From Pleurotus djamor (Eukaryota > Basidiomycota > Agaricomycetes > Agaricales > Pleurotaceae): DNA of 64,000 bases. Position 1 is the stretch's first letter. Every line of letters begins with the position of its first letter. The stretch spans positions 1-64,000 of the forward strand of contig JAPEVF010000113.1 of NCBI GenBank assembly GCA_029747585.1, in the 5' to 3' direction. Of this stretch, positions 1-11,748 are shown piece by piece. The notes beneath the pieces are model-generated. The model was given only the letters and a program-made list of their open reading frames with translations. It was not told where the DNA came from and searched no databases. Both the position numbers and the translations under genes were made by a program.

Positions 1-440
1 ATCATCGGAAAGACCAGGGTATTCGGCATGCTTTGAGTATTTTGGTGTCACGCTGGTGATCTTTCCCGAGGAGAGACTGATTTGGATTGTGGCCTGTTGC
101 GGTTCTGATGCACCGGGCAACAGAACTCGCAGACCTGTGCAGACGATTTCATCCATTCTCGAGATAGGTAGTGAGAGAGCTTGGAATCCCAAGTTGGAAG
201 GTCTCCCTGGTGACATAATCCCTCATAATCCGTTCTCACATGCGCACGGGCGAAACTTTGTTTCGGGGACTCGATACTCGTCTCATCATCCAGGCGCTTC
301 AGCTTCCCCGATTGAATCTGGCGAACCTGTGTATATCGTAACCCCGGTAGCAGTGACCATCTGTATAAAGCTACGTCCCATTCATCCCGTCTCCATCACC
401 TCCCCCATTTTATCGCATTTTATTATTCTTTCTCATAGCC
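1..440. other. Left-edge sequence upstream of the Yippee gene
   Basis: I see no supportable gene here. Both strands carry open frames of 60-150 codons, but none resembles a known family. The segment holds the 5' flank of the Yippee gene and possibly the end of a gene lying outside the window. Confidence 0.4.
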
Positions 441-1068
441 ATGCAGCACCACCGGCAGCTGTCCACATCCTCGTCCAGTTCATCGGCGACGAGTACCACA
501 AGTAGCAGCCCCCAGTCCTCCCCTGGACCTACGAGGCGTAGACCACTTCCGCGCATCCCACACCCTTTGGCTTGCAAGACATGCCGAAGTTGCATCACTT
601 CCACGGATGTTATCCTACGTCAGGCAGATGTACGTCCCTCATCACTATACAGCTCACGGTCCAAACCTAACGACAAATCCCCCCCCTCTTCTAGATACCT
701 AGTGCTCGTGGCTTTAAAGGCTTTGCGGGCAAAGCCTCTTTATTCAGCGAGGTGTAAGTCGTTACTCTCTTCATCGCCTCCCTAACCTAACCCCTTATCT
801 CTCCAGCTACCATGTAACCATGCTCAAACCCGGCGTCCATCTTATGTCGACAGGAGCCCATACGATGCGAGAAATCGTCTGTGCTTCCTGCGAAACCTAT
901 CTCGGCTGGAAGATCGAACGGGCACATAACCGTTCAGAACGGTGGAAGGAGGGATACCACCTCCTAGAACTGGAGAACCTCTACGCAGGGAAACATGAAA
1001 CACAAATACTCCATGATGCCCTAAAACCAAAGCTCCTCGCCGACTCGGATTCGGACTATAGTAGCTGA
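441..1068 (+). CDS. Yippee-family zinc-binding protein
   Basis: A small Yippee-domain protein. Family members are conserved eukaryotic zinc-binding proteins, usually nuclear or centrosomal, and related in fold to the CULT domain of cereblon. I read three exons: 441-629, 695-753 and 807-1068, joined in frame at GT-AG sites. The product has a Ser/Thr-rich N-terminal leader, then a CxxC pair (LACKTCRSC), the GFKGFAGKASLF segment, the MSTGAHTMREIVCASC segment with the second CxxC, LGWKIERA, and KEGYHLLELENL. These are the family signatures in the expected order. The tail is acidic and serine-rich (DSDSDYSS). The start at 441 is the first Met in frame and leaves about 35 residues before the domain. 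Family assignment is firm. Cellular role is inferred from the family only. Confidence 0.9.
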
Positions 1069-1842
1069 ACATGACCATCGACCTTCGTTCNTTTTTTTTC
1101 AAAGACTATTTATTTCTTTTCTTTCTTCCCTTAGACCCACCCACCATTTGTATACTATATTTGCAATCTTTCCTTCGTTCTCACCTTGTTCTCTTCGTTC
1201 CCCCCAGCCCCCCTTGATGTTCCAGTCGTCATTATGGTCTTTATGTTATTTTTTTTTTNGGGGGGGGGGACGTCCTGTATTCTTTACTTCTTCGCCCGTC
1301 GTCAGATGGTGCACCTATGACTTTATAGCATCCACTATGTGGACGTGATATCTGTGAAAACAATGTAGCTCGTAAACGACTGTTTTTGAGTTGTTTAGTA
1401 TCTGTGCAAGCTTGTGGGGTGAAAGCTGCGACGCTTCGCGATAGATCTGCAGCTCGGCTCTACCACTTCAAGGCTCCTACTATATGCCTGAGGCAGTCTC
1501 TGGTGAGAATGTCGGAGCGGAAAGCCATCCTCCTTCAACAGTTTGTTCCCGTGACGAGGGCAGCCCCTATTAACTATTGAAGCTCCGCGGCTACAGGGGC
1601 TGGGCTTATCGACGGTGAACCAGTGAGCTTGGCTAGTGGAAAGCCGTGCCACAACGTTACAACTCTTGCTGTGATACTTCCAGGGAGCTCCTTTTCGCCC
1701 GTTGCAAGACGGTGCGTCGAAATTCTATATGAAAAGTATGTAACAATAGCGTACAATGCGGTCGATAGCAGTATGAGGACAAAAATAATGAAGTGTGTAT
1801 GCAATGAGAAATCCATGGATTGAGAACAAATCAGTACCCCCA
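1069..1842. other. Convergent intergenic region
   Basis: This lies between the 3' end of the Yippee gene and the 3' end of the Gyp5-like gene on the opposite strand. It holds pyrimidine-rich sequence and homopolymers, including a T run next to a G run interrupted by N. A minus-strand frame near 1574-1843 encodes a hydrophobic stretch, but it lies downstream of the Gyp5-like stop and resembles no family I know. Confidence 0.5.
1248..1269. repeat. Homopolymer junction, T run then G run
   Basis: About eleven T are followed by N and then about ten G. The N falls exactly at the homopolymer boundary, which suggests a sequencing length ambiguity. Confidence 0.6.
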
Positions 1843-4370
1843 CTACTTGCTGCGACCGGTCTTCATGCTGAGCATGGAAGCAAATGATATCCGCTGAGAA
1901 GACTGTGCGTCTTCATTTTCATGCATAGCTTCAGCATACCTAACGTCATGTTAGCCGCCGCAACCCAAAGTCAACACGAAACACGCTCTCACAGCAACTT
2001 GTATCTTACTAATTCCCCTTCAAGCTCTTCATTGCGTAGGCGAGATCTCACAAGCTCATTCTACACATTCACGTCCCATTAGTTCGGGACTGAGCAACGA
2101 GGAACACAAGGGATCAGCATCACATACCAGGAGTTCGACATGTTCCCCATTAAGTTGTGCAAGACTGGACTCCAGGTTCTTGCTAAAGATCAATCAAAAC
2201 AATGTGTGGTGAGTGTCAATCCAAGGAATCCTCATGGATCACAGCAGAAAGAACAGAAGACCCACATTTGTGCTGACAACAATCGGTTGCTATTTCTCAA
2301 GTTATCAATCTCGATGGCGTGAGCGTTTGTGCGTCCTGTTGATGGATTGGCGTCAATTCTTCGCTCCTGACACCCGAGGCAACTCACGTAATTGGTCTTC
2401 ATATTCATGGCTGTAAGCGTCCAGCATGAACGGCGTGATCTTGAGCGAGAAAGAATCCTCCACAAATTCATCTACTTTGTACAGGACTGTGCTACCTTCA
2501 GTTTCCTCACTCGTGGGATCAATCTAAGGATAATCACATCCGCAATCCCTGATCAGCACGACGGCAATCAGGGAGGGTCAGATGTACAGGGCAACGCACC
2601 TTGTAAGCATCAAATAGCCGCGTGTTCAGGAATGCCAACAGCTCATCGAATTTGAGTGTAAGCAAGGTTTCTTCGTTCTTGGTCAATAGCGCGATGCTAA
2701 ATCCGAACATGGCTTCGATGCCATTCGCCAAGCAGCTGTCGAATATACGGAAGACGATATCCTGTGGGAATCTACACCATAGCGGCGTCAGATGGGTGTT
2801 TCAGCTTCGACGTGGTGGGTAGGGATTACCGATAACTAAACAGCGTTAAGAACCATTGTGAGCAGTACATACTCGACTTGATTCCTTGCCGAAGAAAATG
2901 CACATGGAGAACCGGTAGTAGTTCTTCGACTAGCCGATCAAACTAGTATGGGGTGTGGATGTTGTCAGCGGAGTGGGGACATGGCTGATCGCATCATACC
3001 TGAAACTGGATTGTAGCGAGTAAGCATGGGGTCACTTATCGAAGATATGAGTTTAGACGTACCAAGCGCAGCTGCAAACCGGGCATTTCCGGCAGAAAAT
3101 GGCCCCGCAACTGATAAGAGTGCATAAGTCGACAAAGGAGACAGAAGGCTTCTTCATCTGGCATCTTGACAGGAATCAGAATGGACGACTTGGAAACTGA
3201 TGAACTCCCTACGTTGAGAAGGAGAATGGCTACAACGAATGGTAACCCTTGGCAATATCCAACTTGTGGATCATACCTTCAGAAGACGCCAGTGAGAATG
3301 ATCAAAATACCTCCAATCCATGATCGGAATTTCCTCACAGTGAGTATGCTTTGAGAACATTGAACAGGTTCTCCTGACCAATACCCTGGCCATCATGAAA
3401 GAACTCATGATGGGGGAATGTCCTGCGGAGAATCAGACCCAGAGTATTGCGGATAACACTGCCCTCACCTCCCCAGATCACGCATGATGGCCTTCTCGTG
3501 CGAGCTTGGTTCCTTGAGTAGTTTCAAGTACGCGCTTTCGAGATCCGCGTCTTTAGAGGCTGCCCTGGATAAGAACGGTGAGCTTGAGTTGAAACATATA
3601 TTCGAGGCAATTACGCACATTAACTGCCACATCATTCCTCGAAGCGCTCCCGGGATGCCCTTCTCGATCGCGCGGGCAAGTCGCTCGGGATTTTCGGCAG
3701 CAAAGTCTTGATAGTCTAAAGTGTGTCGTCAATATATTGTAAGGCACAGGACGATGTTAGGTTGCTAACCAGATATGACCGCGCCCCAGAAATCTACGCT
3801 ATGTTAGGCCCAGAGATATCTTTGTGTTTGACGGTGCATACCCCAGTCTATAGGCCCTGCTTCATTGACCTCCTGACCCTCTTGCAGCTTGGCGAACTCG
3901 GTGTGGAATTTGCCATCCATGCTACCTCGGTCTGAACGAGACGCACCATCGGCTTTCTGAGCATCGAGCCTAGCAAGTAAGAAGGGAACGTTTCGAATCG
4001 ACCGTATTGTCGTCGTAGAAGCAGACTTCTTGTGTGATCCACGCCCATTGACCGGCAAGGGAGGATCATCCGCAGGCTGCTGTGTTACAGCGGATGAAAC
4101 ACTATGCCGCCGACTGCCAGCACTGACAGTGGATTTGAACGACTTGATACTACTTCTTGCAGACAGCGCGACACTCGACATGGGTGACTCGTCTCCGCCG
4201 AGGCCCACATCGCTGAACTCGGATTCTGCGACTGATGCCCTGACAATGCTATTTGTCGCTTGGGCGGACTCGAACGTCGAGACTTGCGGCGAAAAGAGAG
4301 AATCTAAGGGGACCTTCGCTGACGATGCGCTCGTCAACGCGGACAACGGGTCTTTAGAGTCCGTGGACAT
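1843..4370 (-). CDS. TBC-domain Rab GTPase-activating protein, Gyp5/EVI5-like
   Basis: A Rab GAP that should stimulate GTP hydrolysis on Ypt/Rab proteins in Golgi or endosomal traffic. The first exon starts at 4370 and encodes a Ser-rich disordered leader with DPLSALTSASSAKVPLDSLF and an RSIRNVPFLLARLDAQ segment. The TBC domain follows: the segment reading ERLARAIEKGIPGALRGMMW, then an IxxDxxR arginine-finger motif (IMRDLGR, just before an intron), RTFPHHEFFHDGQGIGQENL, the glutamine finger in VGYCQGLPFVVA, and ANGIEAMFGFSIALL near the domain end. Both catalytic fingers are present, so it should be active. A coiled-coil region (IEIDNLRNSNRLLSAQ) and a C-terminus reading AEAMHENEDAQSS and ending GRSK follow. 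Many short introns interrupt it. It is divergent from the ABC1 kinase gene, only 92 bases away. Exon joins in the 2.0-3.5 kb part are approximate. Confidence 0.85.
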
Positions 4371-4462
4371 TGTTCGTGACGATGAGGACGAAGGTAGGGG
4401 GAGTCATAAAGAGAACCCCGACAACGAAGCGGCGGGGGTGATGAAATGAGCGAAATATATGC
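4371..4462. promoter_or_regulatory. Compact divergent promoter, Rab GAP and ABC1 kinase
   Basis: Only 92 bases separate the two start codons, so both 5' UTRs and core promoters must lie here or overlap the opposite gene. It is purine-rich on the plus strand (GAGGACGAAGG, AAAGAGAA). I see no convincing TATA box. Confidence 0.5.
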
Positions 4463-7076
4463 GTGCGAACAAATGTTTTCCGCCTTGGAGTCCCTGGTCG
4501 CGAGCCCGACCAGGCTTTGATGCCTCTCCGCTTTCGCTCTGCCTTTCTCAGTGGGAGACCCTTCAGATACGCTGCTCCCCGTCGCCCGGGCTCTCCTTCT
4601 TTCTTCACCACCACCACATTCCGAGAAAGTGCCCGACGACCTTCATGGCTCGTCACGTCCGCCTCGCTGCTCGTCGTCTCTGGTGGTCTGGTCGTCGCGT
4701 ACAGAGAATATCAACCGTTTAGACATGTCGTATTGGCCTCAGTGCGGTGCTCAAGGGTTGGCGTAGCAGCGATTTTGGGAGTCGTTGATTACAAGGTTAC
4801 ATTCGCCAAGACTTATAGCTCGGAGGATGAGCGACTCCATGCATACTCGGAATGTCATACTCGTAGTGCAAAGAGAGTGCTACAAGCACTGCTTGCGAAT
4901 GGAGGTCTGTGTCATGGGCCCTAATACAGGAAACGATCTTCTCACTATTATCCTAGGCATCTTCATAAAACTTGGGCAACATATGTCATCACTGTATGTC
5001 ATTCGTCCATGAGATCGGTGGATACTGACCGAGGGAACCCCGTAACCCAGAGCGGTCTTGCCAACGGAATGGACCACTACGATGCGACCGCTCCAAGACC
5101 AGTGCGAACCCACGCCATACGAAGGCATCGAGGCTTTATTCGTGTCCGACATGGGGAAGCCCATCTCCGAGATATTTGAGGACTTTGATGCGAGACCTAT
5201 CGGTGTGGCGAGCTTGGCACAAGTTCATGTTGGTCGTCTAAGAGAGACCGGGCAACAGGTTGCTGTCAAGGTGAGTAGCCCTATTTTCAGAGGTGTATCT
5301 CAAGCCGACAATGATTAGCTTCAACATCCTCATCTCGCCGAGTTTTGTGATATTGACATGGAGATGGTCGATGTAACTCTCGGTGCGTCGCCGCGATACA
5401 TACATCTATCTGTCAATGAACGTACTTATTCGCTTCGTATCCCTTCATCTAGGCTGGATCAAACACTGGTTCCCCGAATTTGAATTCACTTGGCTTGGGG
5501 TTCGCAACGTCCTTTACTCAGCTTCGAAAATGAATCTAACTAGCCTTAGGAAGAAATGCGCACCAACCTACCAAAAGAAATGGATTTCGTCCATGAAGCG
5601 AACAACGCTGCGCGTGCTGTGCACGACTTTCGCAATGTTAAAACCTCACTATACATACCCGAAGTTATCCACGCGTCCAAGCGTGTCCTCATCATGGAAT
5701 ATATCAAGGGCGGACGCGTCGACGACCTGAGATTCCTAGCAAAAGCAAATATAGACAGAAACAAAGTGGCTCTCGAGCTCTCCAGAATATTCAACCGGAT
5801 GGTGTTCATCAACGGTTGGTTCCATGCCGTGAGTTCAATCTGCCACCGTCGCTGGATTTACTGTTGACGTATCACTTCTAGGATCCTCACCCTGGTTAGC
5901 AAGTATCCTACGATCGTGTGCACCAGCATACCTAACAATCTTCTCAGGGAATCTTCTAATTCGTCCAGCCCCGCCGTCATCACGCTCACCATACAATTTT
6001 GAAATTGTCCTTTTGGATCATGGGCTGTACTTCGACTTGGACACGCAGCTGCGTATCAATTACAGCAAACTCTGGCTTTCTCTCATAGCCCCAGCTTCTC
6101 CTTCTACTACTGCTGACCGCCGAAAGTTCGCCGAGCTAGTTGGGAACATTGGGCCAGATCTGGTGAGTCTAATCGAGCACCCCCTTGCATTTTCTCATGC
6201 AAGTTCGGTGATGATCATTTCTTGTCTTCTGATTGTGTTATAGTATCCCGTCTTCGAGGCAGCTATCACCGGAAGGGCCGCTTTGGAAGGCACCTGGGAA
6301 GATGAAGATACTGCTGGTAGGCCACTTGTATCACTTGTGTCGATGTGTATGCTTCCAGAACTGATTCGCTTCTGTTGAAGATGCATCCTCCAAACAGTCT
6401 ACCTTCCAACGTGCTTCTGGTATGATCGATATGATGCCACAGACTGAAGCGGAAATGGAAGCTATTCGAAACGCCGTTATCACAAGAGAAGGGTTGCTCC
6501 TTTCTGTTTTCGATGTCTTACGGAGGGTACCACGGCGTGTCCTCATGGTGCTGAAATTGAACGACTTGACTAGGTAAGGTCCTTCCCTCTTCCGTTGATG
6601 CCGTTGACATAATGTTCTTGAGAATAGGCACCTAGATCATGCCCTAATGACAACCCACTCTAATGTGAGTCGCATCCCTCAGTGATTACGCCCCAGTCTC
6701 TTGATCTTCTCTTCGCTGGCCTCGCGTATCAGATTCGCATCTTCCTGATTATGGCCAAGTACTGCTCGGTTGCTGTCTGGCAGGATGAAAGACGCCGTCT
6801 AGTCGAACTCATGCGCGACCAAGGGGTCTTCTCATTCACCCTATTACGACAGTATTTTGGTTCTTGGTGGTAAGCTCCTTTCTCTATTTTGGGGAGACGA
6901 TATCTAAGGACTCGATCGTCCCTTGTAGGCGATATGAAAAACAATACCTGGGCATCACGTATGTTGAGGTTCTGTTGGACATCCAGTCCCGCTTTCATCT
7001 TCTTCGTGACTGGACCCGAGGGCTTTTGTCCACAGGTTTTGAGGGTGCTCACAATGCCGCTGCCGGCTTGACATGA
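4463..7076 (+). CDS. ABC1/ADCK-family mitochondrial atypical kinase, Mcp2/Cqd2-like
   Basis: A member of the UbiB/ABC1/ADCK family. The closest types by motif are yeast Mcp2 (Cqd2) and animal ADCK1, which sit in mitochondria and influence lipid and coenzyme Q distribution. The N-terminus from 4463 is Arg-rich and lacks acidic residues (MRTNVFRLGVPGREPD), as in a mitochondrial presequence. A hydrophobic stretch (VTSASLLVVSGGLVVAY) follows. Family signatures then appear in order: KLGQ (KxGQ) near 4970, LPTEWTTTMRPLQDQ, DARPIGVASLAQVHVGRL (the loop replacing the usual P-loop) with AVK, KEMDFVHEANNAARA, HADPHPGNLLIRP, and LLDHGLYFDL (metal-binding DHG). All kinase-like catalytic elements are intact. 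Multiple short introns interrupt it, and the last exon ends HNAAAGLT at 7076. The alternative frame from 4459 is discarded because it does not lead into the domain. Confidence 0.88.
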
Positions 7077-7206
7077 AGGGGTATGGGTACTAGCGGGTTA
7101 TACTATTCAATATTAGACACATGATAATAATATACATAATGACATCAAGAATCAACCGTGGTGCTTTCGTTTATAGCTTTGAGTTTGGCTGCTGGTCGAG
7201 CGTGAT

Positions 7207-7800
7207 CTACTTGCCGACCTCATCGAAGTGTCTATCGAGGATATCCATGTTTGCTTTGAGGACGTTCCACTGTCGAAATCGTATCAATGATATACTGAGG
7301 TAAATTCTATAGCACACACCTGCTCGCGTGAAAGTGCAATGCCTTTCTTCCCCGGCTTCTCGTCACCAGGAGGGCCATAATATTCACGGATATTGAGGTA
7401 TGGTACGCCCTTGAATTCGCTTATGCTCGCACGCTTTTGCTTGCCCAGCTCAATGAAGGATTCACCGGACATCGTCAAGCCTACATCACCCGGCTTCGTC
7501 TAGTTTCGGCGCAAGCAGTCAATATTGGCAGCCTAAAGGAACGTCCTCGACACTGACCTTGGGAGGGTCCTTCTTGGGGTTGTCTTTCTTCGCCTTTTTG
7601 GTGCTTTGTTTCGTTGGTTTTTCTACTTCTCTTCCTGAGTCGCTGTCTTCATCATCAATGGACTTGCGCTTGTGAGATTTACGCGACGAGGAGCTGGGAG
7701 CGGGCTGAGTTTGCGCCAAGTCCGGGGAGTGTTGAGTATTGAGTATTACGCAGTGGTTTTATAACATTACCTCGGGAGAGAAGGTCGGCTTCTTTACCAT
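7207..7800 (-). CDS. SUB1: Transcriptional coactivator p15/PC4 (SUB1)
   Basis: A PC4-type single-stranded DNA-binding coactivator of RNA polymerase II transcription. I read four exons: 7771-7800, 7558-7704, 7320-7499 and 7207-7269. The start at 7800 has a near-ideal context (GCCATGG) and encodes only MVKKPTFSPE before a 66-base phase-0 intron. An alternative Met at 7719 lies inside that intron in the same frame as exon 2. Exon 2 gives a Ser/Lys-rich basic region (SSSSRKSHKRKSIDDED, KKAKKDNPKKDPP). Exon 3 gives the PC4 core: RASISEFKGVPYLNIREYY, then PGKKGIALSREQ. Exon 4 gives the C-terminal helix, WNVLKANMDILDRHF, ending EVGK. The order matches human PC4 and yeast Sub1 closely. It is convergent with the kinase gene, 130 bases away. 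Confidence 0.9.
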
Positions 7801-8094
7801 GGCGGGCAAATGCTTCAATTGTGGCTTGAATGGTGGGCGGAGGTGAGGGACAGTGAGCACCAACAGCAACTCAGCAAAAGAGCCCAGGAGAATGATAATC
7901 ACGAACTGTCACATCACGTGTTGGTGACAGGCGAGTTCAATGTCCAATTGATTTGAGTCGAATAGCTTTGCAATAGCTTTGCGTGTCAATACGATTTCTT
8001 TCGATTAGATTGGACGGGTAATCCATATGCNAAAAAAAATAGCAAAATAGCAACGAGTAACAGATCAGAGATATATTTACGACATAACTCCAAA

Positions 8095-11000
8095 TCATGG
8101 ACGCTGGGTCATTTCAATATGTTCAGCGGGTGATCGTGAGGAGGGAACCGGCATCATCACACTGGAAGGCATGCTGGGGACAGAAGTAGCGCTGGATGCG
8201 CCCGCAGAGGGATTACGGCGGGGATCAGGCATGCGTAACTAGCATATAGATAAGCGAATTGACAATCTACAGCATTCGAAAGTCTCTTACCTCATCACCT
8301 TCGTCGAAGACGTCAGAGGAAGGATCAACTAGATAGTGAATGTCAGTTGATACAGCAAAGCAGGTGGGGTTCATCAAGTTGTCTCACGTAAGACTGCGTT
8401 CTTGTCTCTGAGATGCCATCCTCCAACGGGTACGATGGATTCAGGACGAGGTTTTGATTGCTTCTTGAGATCCTCTTGTTGGACTTCTTCCCAAGGGACC
8501 TGGGTATACCTTGCAACATCTGGACCAGCATCAGGATTCCCCTTGGGACCATATATCTTCACATCAGCCAGGGCTGCCTTCAGCGCGCAAATCCACTTGT
8601 TACGTCGCTTCGCTAAGAAATCGGAAGGATATAAATGTCACATAATTCTCATGGGTGAAGGGTCTACCAGCGACGTACACTTCAGCGCGCCTTGTTGGAA
8701 GTTACTCTTGTACTTGATGTCCGCGGACAAATTCANTTTTTTCTTGTTCAGGGAAATCTAGGTTTTGGGTAAGGTGTCAGCTATGATGACCACACTGGAA
8801 AGGGGTGACTGATGCCTACCAACGACAGACACATCGAATATAGGATGATAGTCCCGCCTTTCCGCGTTCAAGAACACAAGCATCTTCTCTCGAAGTTTCT
8901 CCAAATCTTCAAACGTCGCAGCGTAGCTGACACTGAAGGTGAATGTTTCGGACATCTGTGGACATGCTCAGATGAGCCAATGACATTCGAAGAAGCTTAA
9001 TGAAGGGTGGAGTCGCACCTGAGGACTTCGCCGGAAATTTTGAATGAACTATCGGAACGATGTCAGTCCGCTGGCAGTTTAATCACGGCGAATTCCAGCC
9101 TACCATGGTGTTCAACGCAACATTTGGAGCCTGGACCAGGGTGCCATTGGAGTCCAAGAACACGGTGCTAAGAAGTCGAATCTCCTTGACTGTGTACGTT
9201 CCCTTATCCAATGAAATTCGGTCTCCAACATCAAAGGGGTGTTTAATGAAGAGAAAGATGATGCTAGTGAGGACTTCTTGCAAACTTCCACCAATGAGCC
9301 AACTTAAACCTGTGGACAAATAGGCACGGCAATCAATATAAACCAACGCAAAGTGGGTATATCCGACGAACCGAGAATGATGGTGCCAGCTCCAGTGACA
9401 AGTGCAACGAGTTGTGTTTCCTGGTCGAGAATTTAGAAACCGGGGTCTTTGGGGTAGTGCGGAGTATGAGCGCACCAAAGCGACAGCGACAATCATGGCC
9501 GCGACTACGATATAGACCGTCATAAGGATGTTGTCTAGCCTGCCCACTGCACTATCCAGATCTTGCATGGAATGTTCGATTGATAATTGCTCTCGATGGA
9601 ATTCCCTGATCTAATTGAATGAGTTGAACGCTTAGACTAAGACAGCACCCACATGCAAGCCATTTCAACTTCGTCCCTTGTGGCATCGCCGTTGCTGTCC
9701 TAGAAGGATTGAGTACCTTGGCGAGATAAGACGAAACTCTAAAGGACTATATTTACCTTATCGAATAGGGCAAATGCTTTCTCCGCTTCCTCGCGACTGG
9801 GAAAATACCGCTGTATATCCTCCACTAGGATGTACTCGGAACCCTTTTTGGTAAACGAATAAAACAACCGGCGAGCAAGCTATGGAAATAAACCCACGAA
9901 TCCGATCAGGACATCAACAATGAAGACTCAGGAACGTGTCCATGGATGACGTACCAAACGGGACTTGTTCGCGGACTCCAACGCTGTCTTGACCATTGCT
10001 TGTGGCGAGTTGGGTTGAAGTACAGACCTGGAATCCGATCAGCATGTCAGACGAAAGCGACGTCAGTGTAAAGAAAGTGGCGTACGTTCCGGCAATTTCG
10101 GACGCAACATTACCAAACGCTGTAGTTGTGGTAGTAGCGGCCATCTTAACACCTTTGAGAGCTTTCTTGAGCAACCGACTGGGGTTGATTGATACATTCT
10201 TCGCGTGAGTCTTTTCACGGAAAGTATCTGATCTGTTCGGAATATCTTGAGAGTGACGATAAAGGGTAACCAGAGTTCGAACGGCGAATTTCTGGTCCGC
10301 GATGCGTTCTTATCATGGTGTAAGGCGAACGTCAGTATAAATAGGGGAATTGCGACTCACCGGCGTACGATCGTTCGTGGAATTTCCCTGCTATCCATTG
10401 GATGGAAAACTTCTCGGCTAAGAGGACGGCTGAACAGACGAAAAACGCGAAAAGGAGTTTGGCAAGTAGGTCCACATTTCTTCGTGCGTTGTCACTCGCG
10501 TCTCCGCTTTGTCTTCGGTCGATCAGAGGGTTGAATGAGACCCATACAGTGAGGGTCCAAGCGAACAACGCAACATATCTAATGGTAACGAAAGTGGATC
10601 AATAAAATGGATTTTAAGTGAGACCATCACAAACCTGTGTAAGACTTCCATCCAGTCGATATAACGACGCGTTCCAACGGCCACAACACCGATGGTTGTC
10701 CGTACAACCACAGGAACGATTCGACTGCAACATAGAGATCAGGATGGTCTGCTAGAGAACATCTAAGAAAAACACATACGCGACTGCCAACGCGCCCCAC
10801 CAACCTATATTGATGACTTGATGAGAGATTCACGTTCCATAGTGACAAAATCTCGCACCTGCCCATACAACAGTGAGCCAAATGCTCCACCATATTAGCT
10901 TGACGTTCCATATCTATTATGTGATGAGAAGGTGGTGACTCGGTCGAGGGTAAGACAAACTGACATGTTTATTTGGGAAGGTCGTAACTCCCAAAATACC

Positions 11001-11604
11001 AGGAATCCAAATGATACCCAGCACGGGCACGATGAAGAGGAACCAACGAGTGACGATTGAGACATTGAGGAGATATTGGTAAAATTTTGATAGCTAACGC
11101 GAACACCTTAGAAAAATTTAAGGAGAAGGTGGGTCACTGGTAACACACCTTATTCTTGGGCACGTCTCCGTCAGCAAAAGCCAAATGCGCTTCGCTCGCG
11201 TTCCGCGAGTCAAACTCCTCGTATCCATGCTCGAATTTCTTTATTCCAGAGAGTAAATCCCAACTCGGTGACCTTGCACTGTGAGGGGGACGATTCGAAG
11301 CACTCGCTTGTGAGTCGGTGGGGCTGAAACGAGGGTGTGCCCTTTCTGGGTCGTAGTCGGGCATGCGAACCTGTCTAGGGCCTTCTGTAGTCATTTTTTG
11401 TAAGTCTTCGACGGAATCTTGTTGATTAGGATAAGGAGGGTAGGTTATATTGGATTGTGGTGGGGGCCGTGGTTGTGAAAGAGAGTCGACAGGATTGTCT
11501 GCAAGCCCAAATCCTTGGAAAGGATAGCCAGTGGGTGCAGAGATTGGAGAAGTATCGGGACTGTCGCGATCAAGCTTGTTATAGCTGGCCCTTTGGGAAG
11601 CCAT
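8095..11604 (-). CDS. MscS-family mechanosensitive ion channel with EF-hand
   Basis: A fungal MscS-like channel of the Msy1/Msy2 type. These act in the ER or cell membrane in hypo-osmotic and calcium responses. The start at 11604 gives a disordered Pro/Ser-rich N-terminus (MASQRASYNKLDRDSPD). Several membrane segments follow, with motifs such as WFLFIVPVLGIIWIPGILG, ALFAWTLTVWVSFNPL and LLFAFFVCSAVLLAEKF. An EF-hand loop reads DKDSNGDATRDEVE near 9.70-9.78 kb. The pore-lining and beta domain follow: GGSLQEVLTSIIFLFIKHPF, DVGDRISLDKGTYTVKEI, and LVQAPNVALNTM. The tail is cytosolic, with SETFTFSVSYAATFEDLEKL and VPVGGWHLRDKNAVL, and ends IEMTQRP at 8095. About a dozen or more short introns break the frame. 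Family assignment is strong. Some exon limits in the transmembrane part are approximate. Confidence 0.88.
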
Positions 11605-11748
11605 TCATTGAGCGTTGCAGGGTTGCCTTAGAGAAACGAGGCTGGTTACCAAAAGCGGGTACGAGTCCTCGCGTGGTTACAACATCACAAAACATTGTGG
11701 ACGACTAGATACAGTAACAGGAGACGATATGGACAATCAGGCGACAAG

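Noticed and set aside
56..505. Plus-strand 149-codon frame at the left edge
   Set aside because: It has no family similarity, overlaps the Yippee first exon in another frame, and its composition looks non-coding.
4030..4449. Plus-strand 139-codon frame
   Set aside because: It is the antisense shadow of the Ser-rich first exon of the Rab GAP gene.
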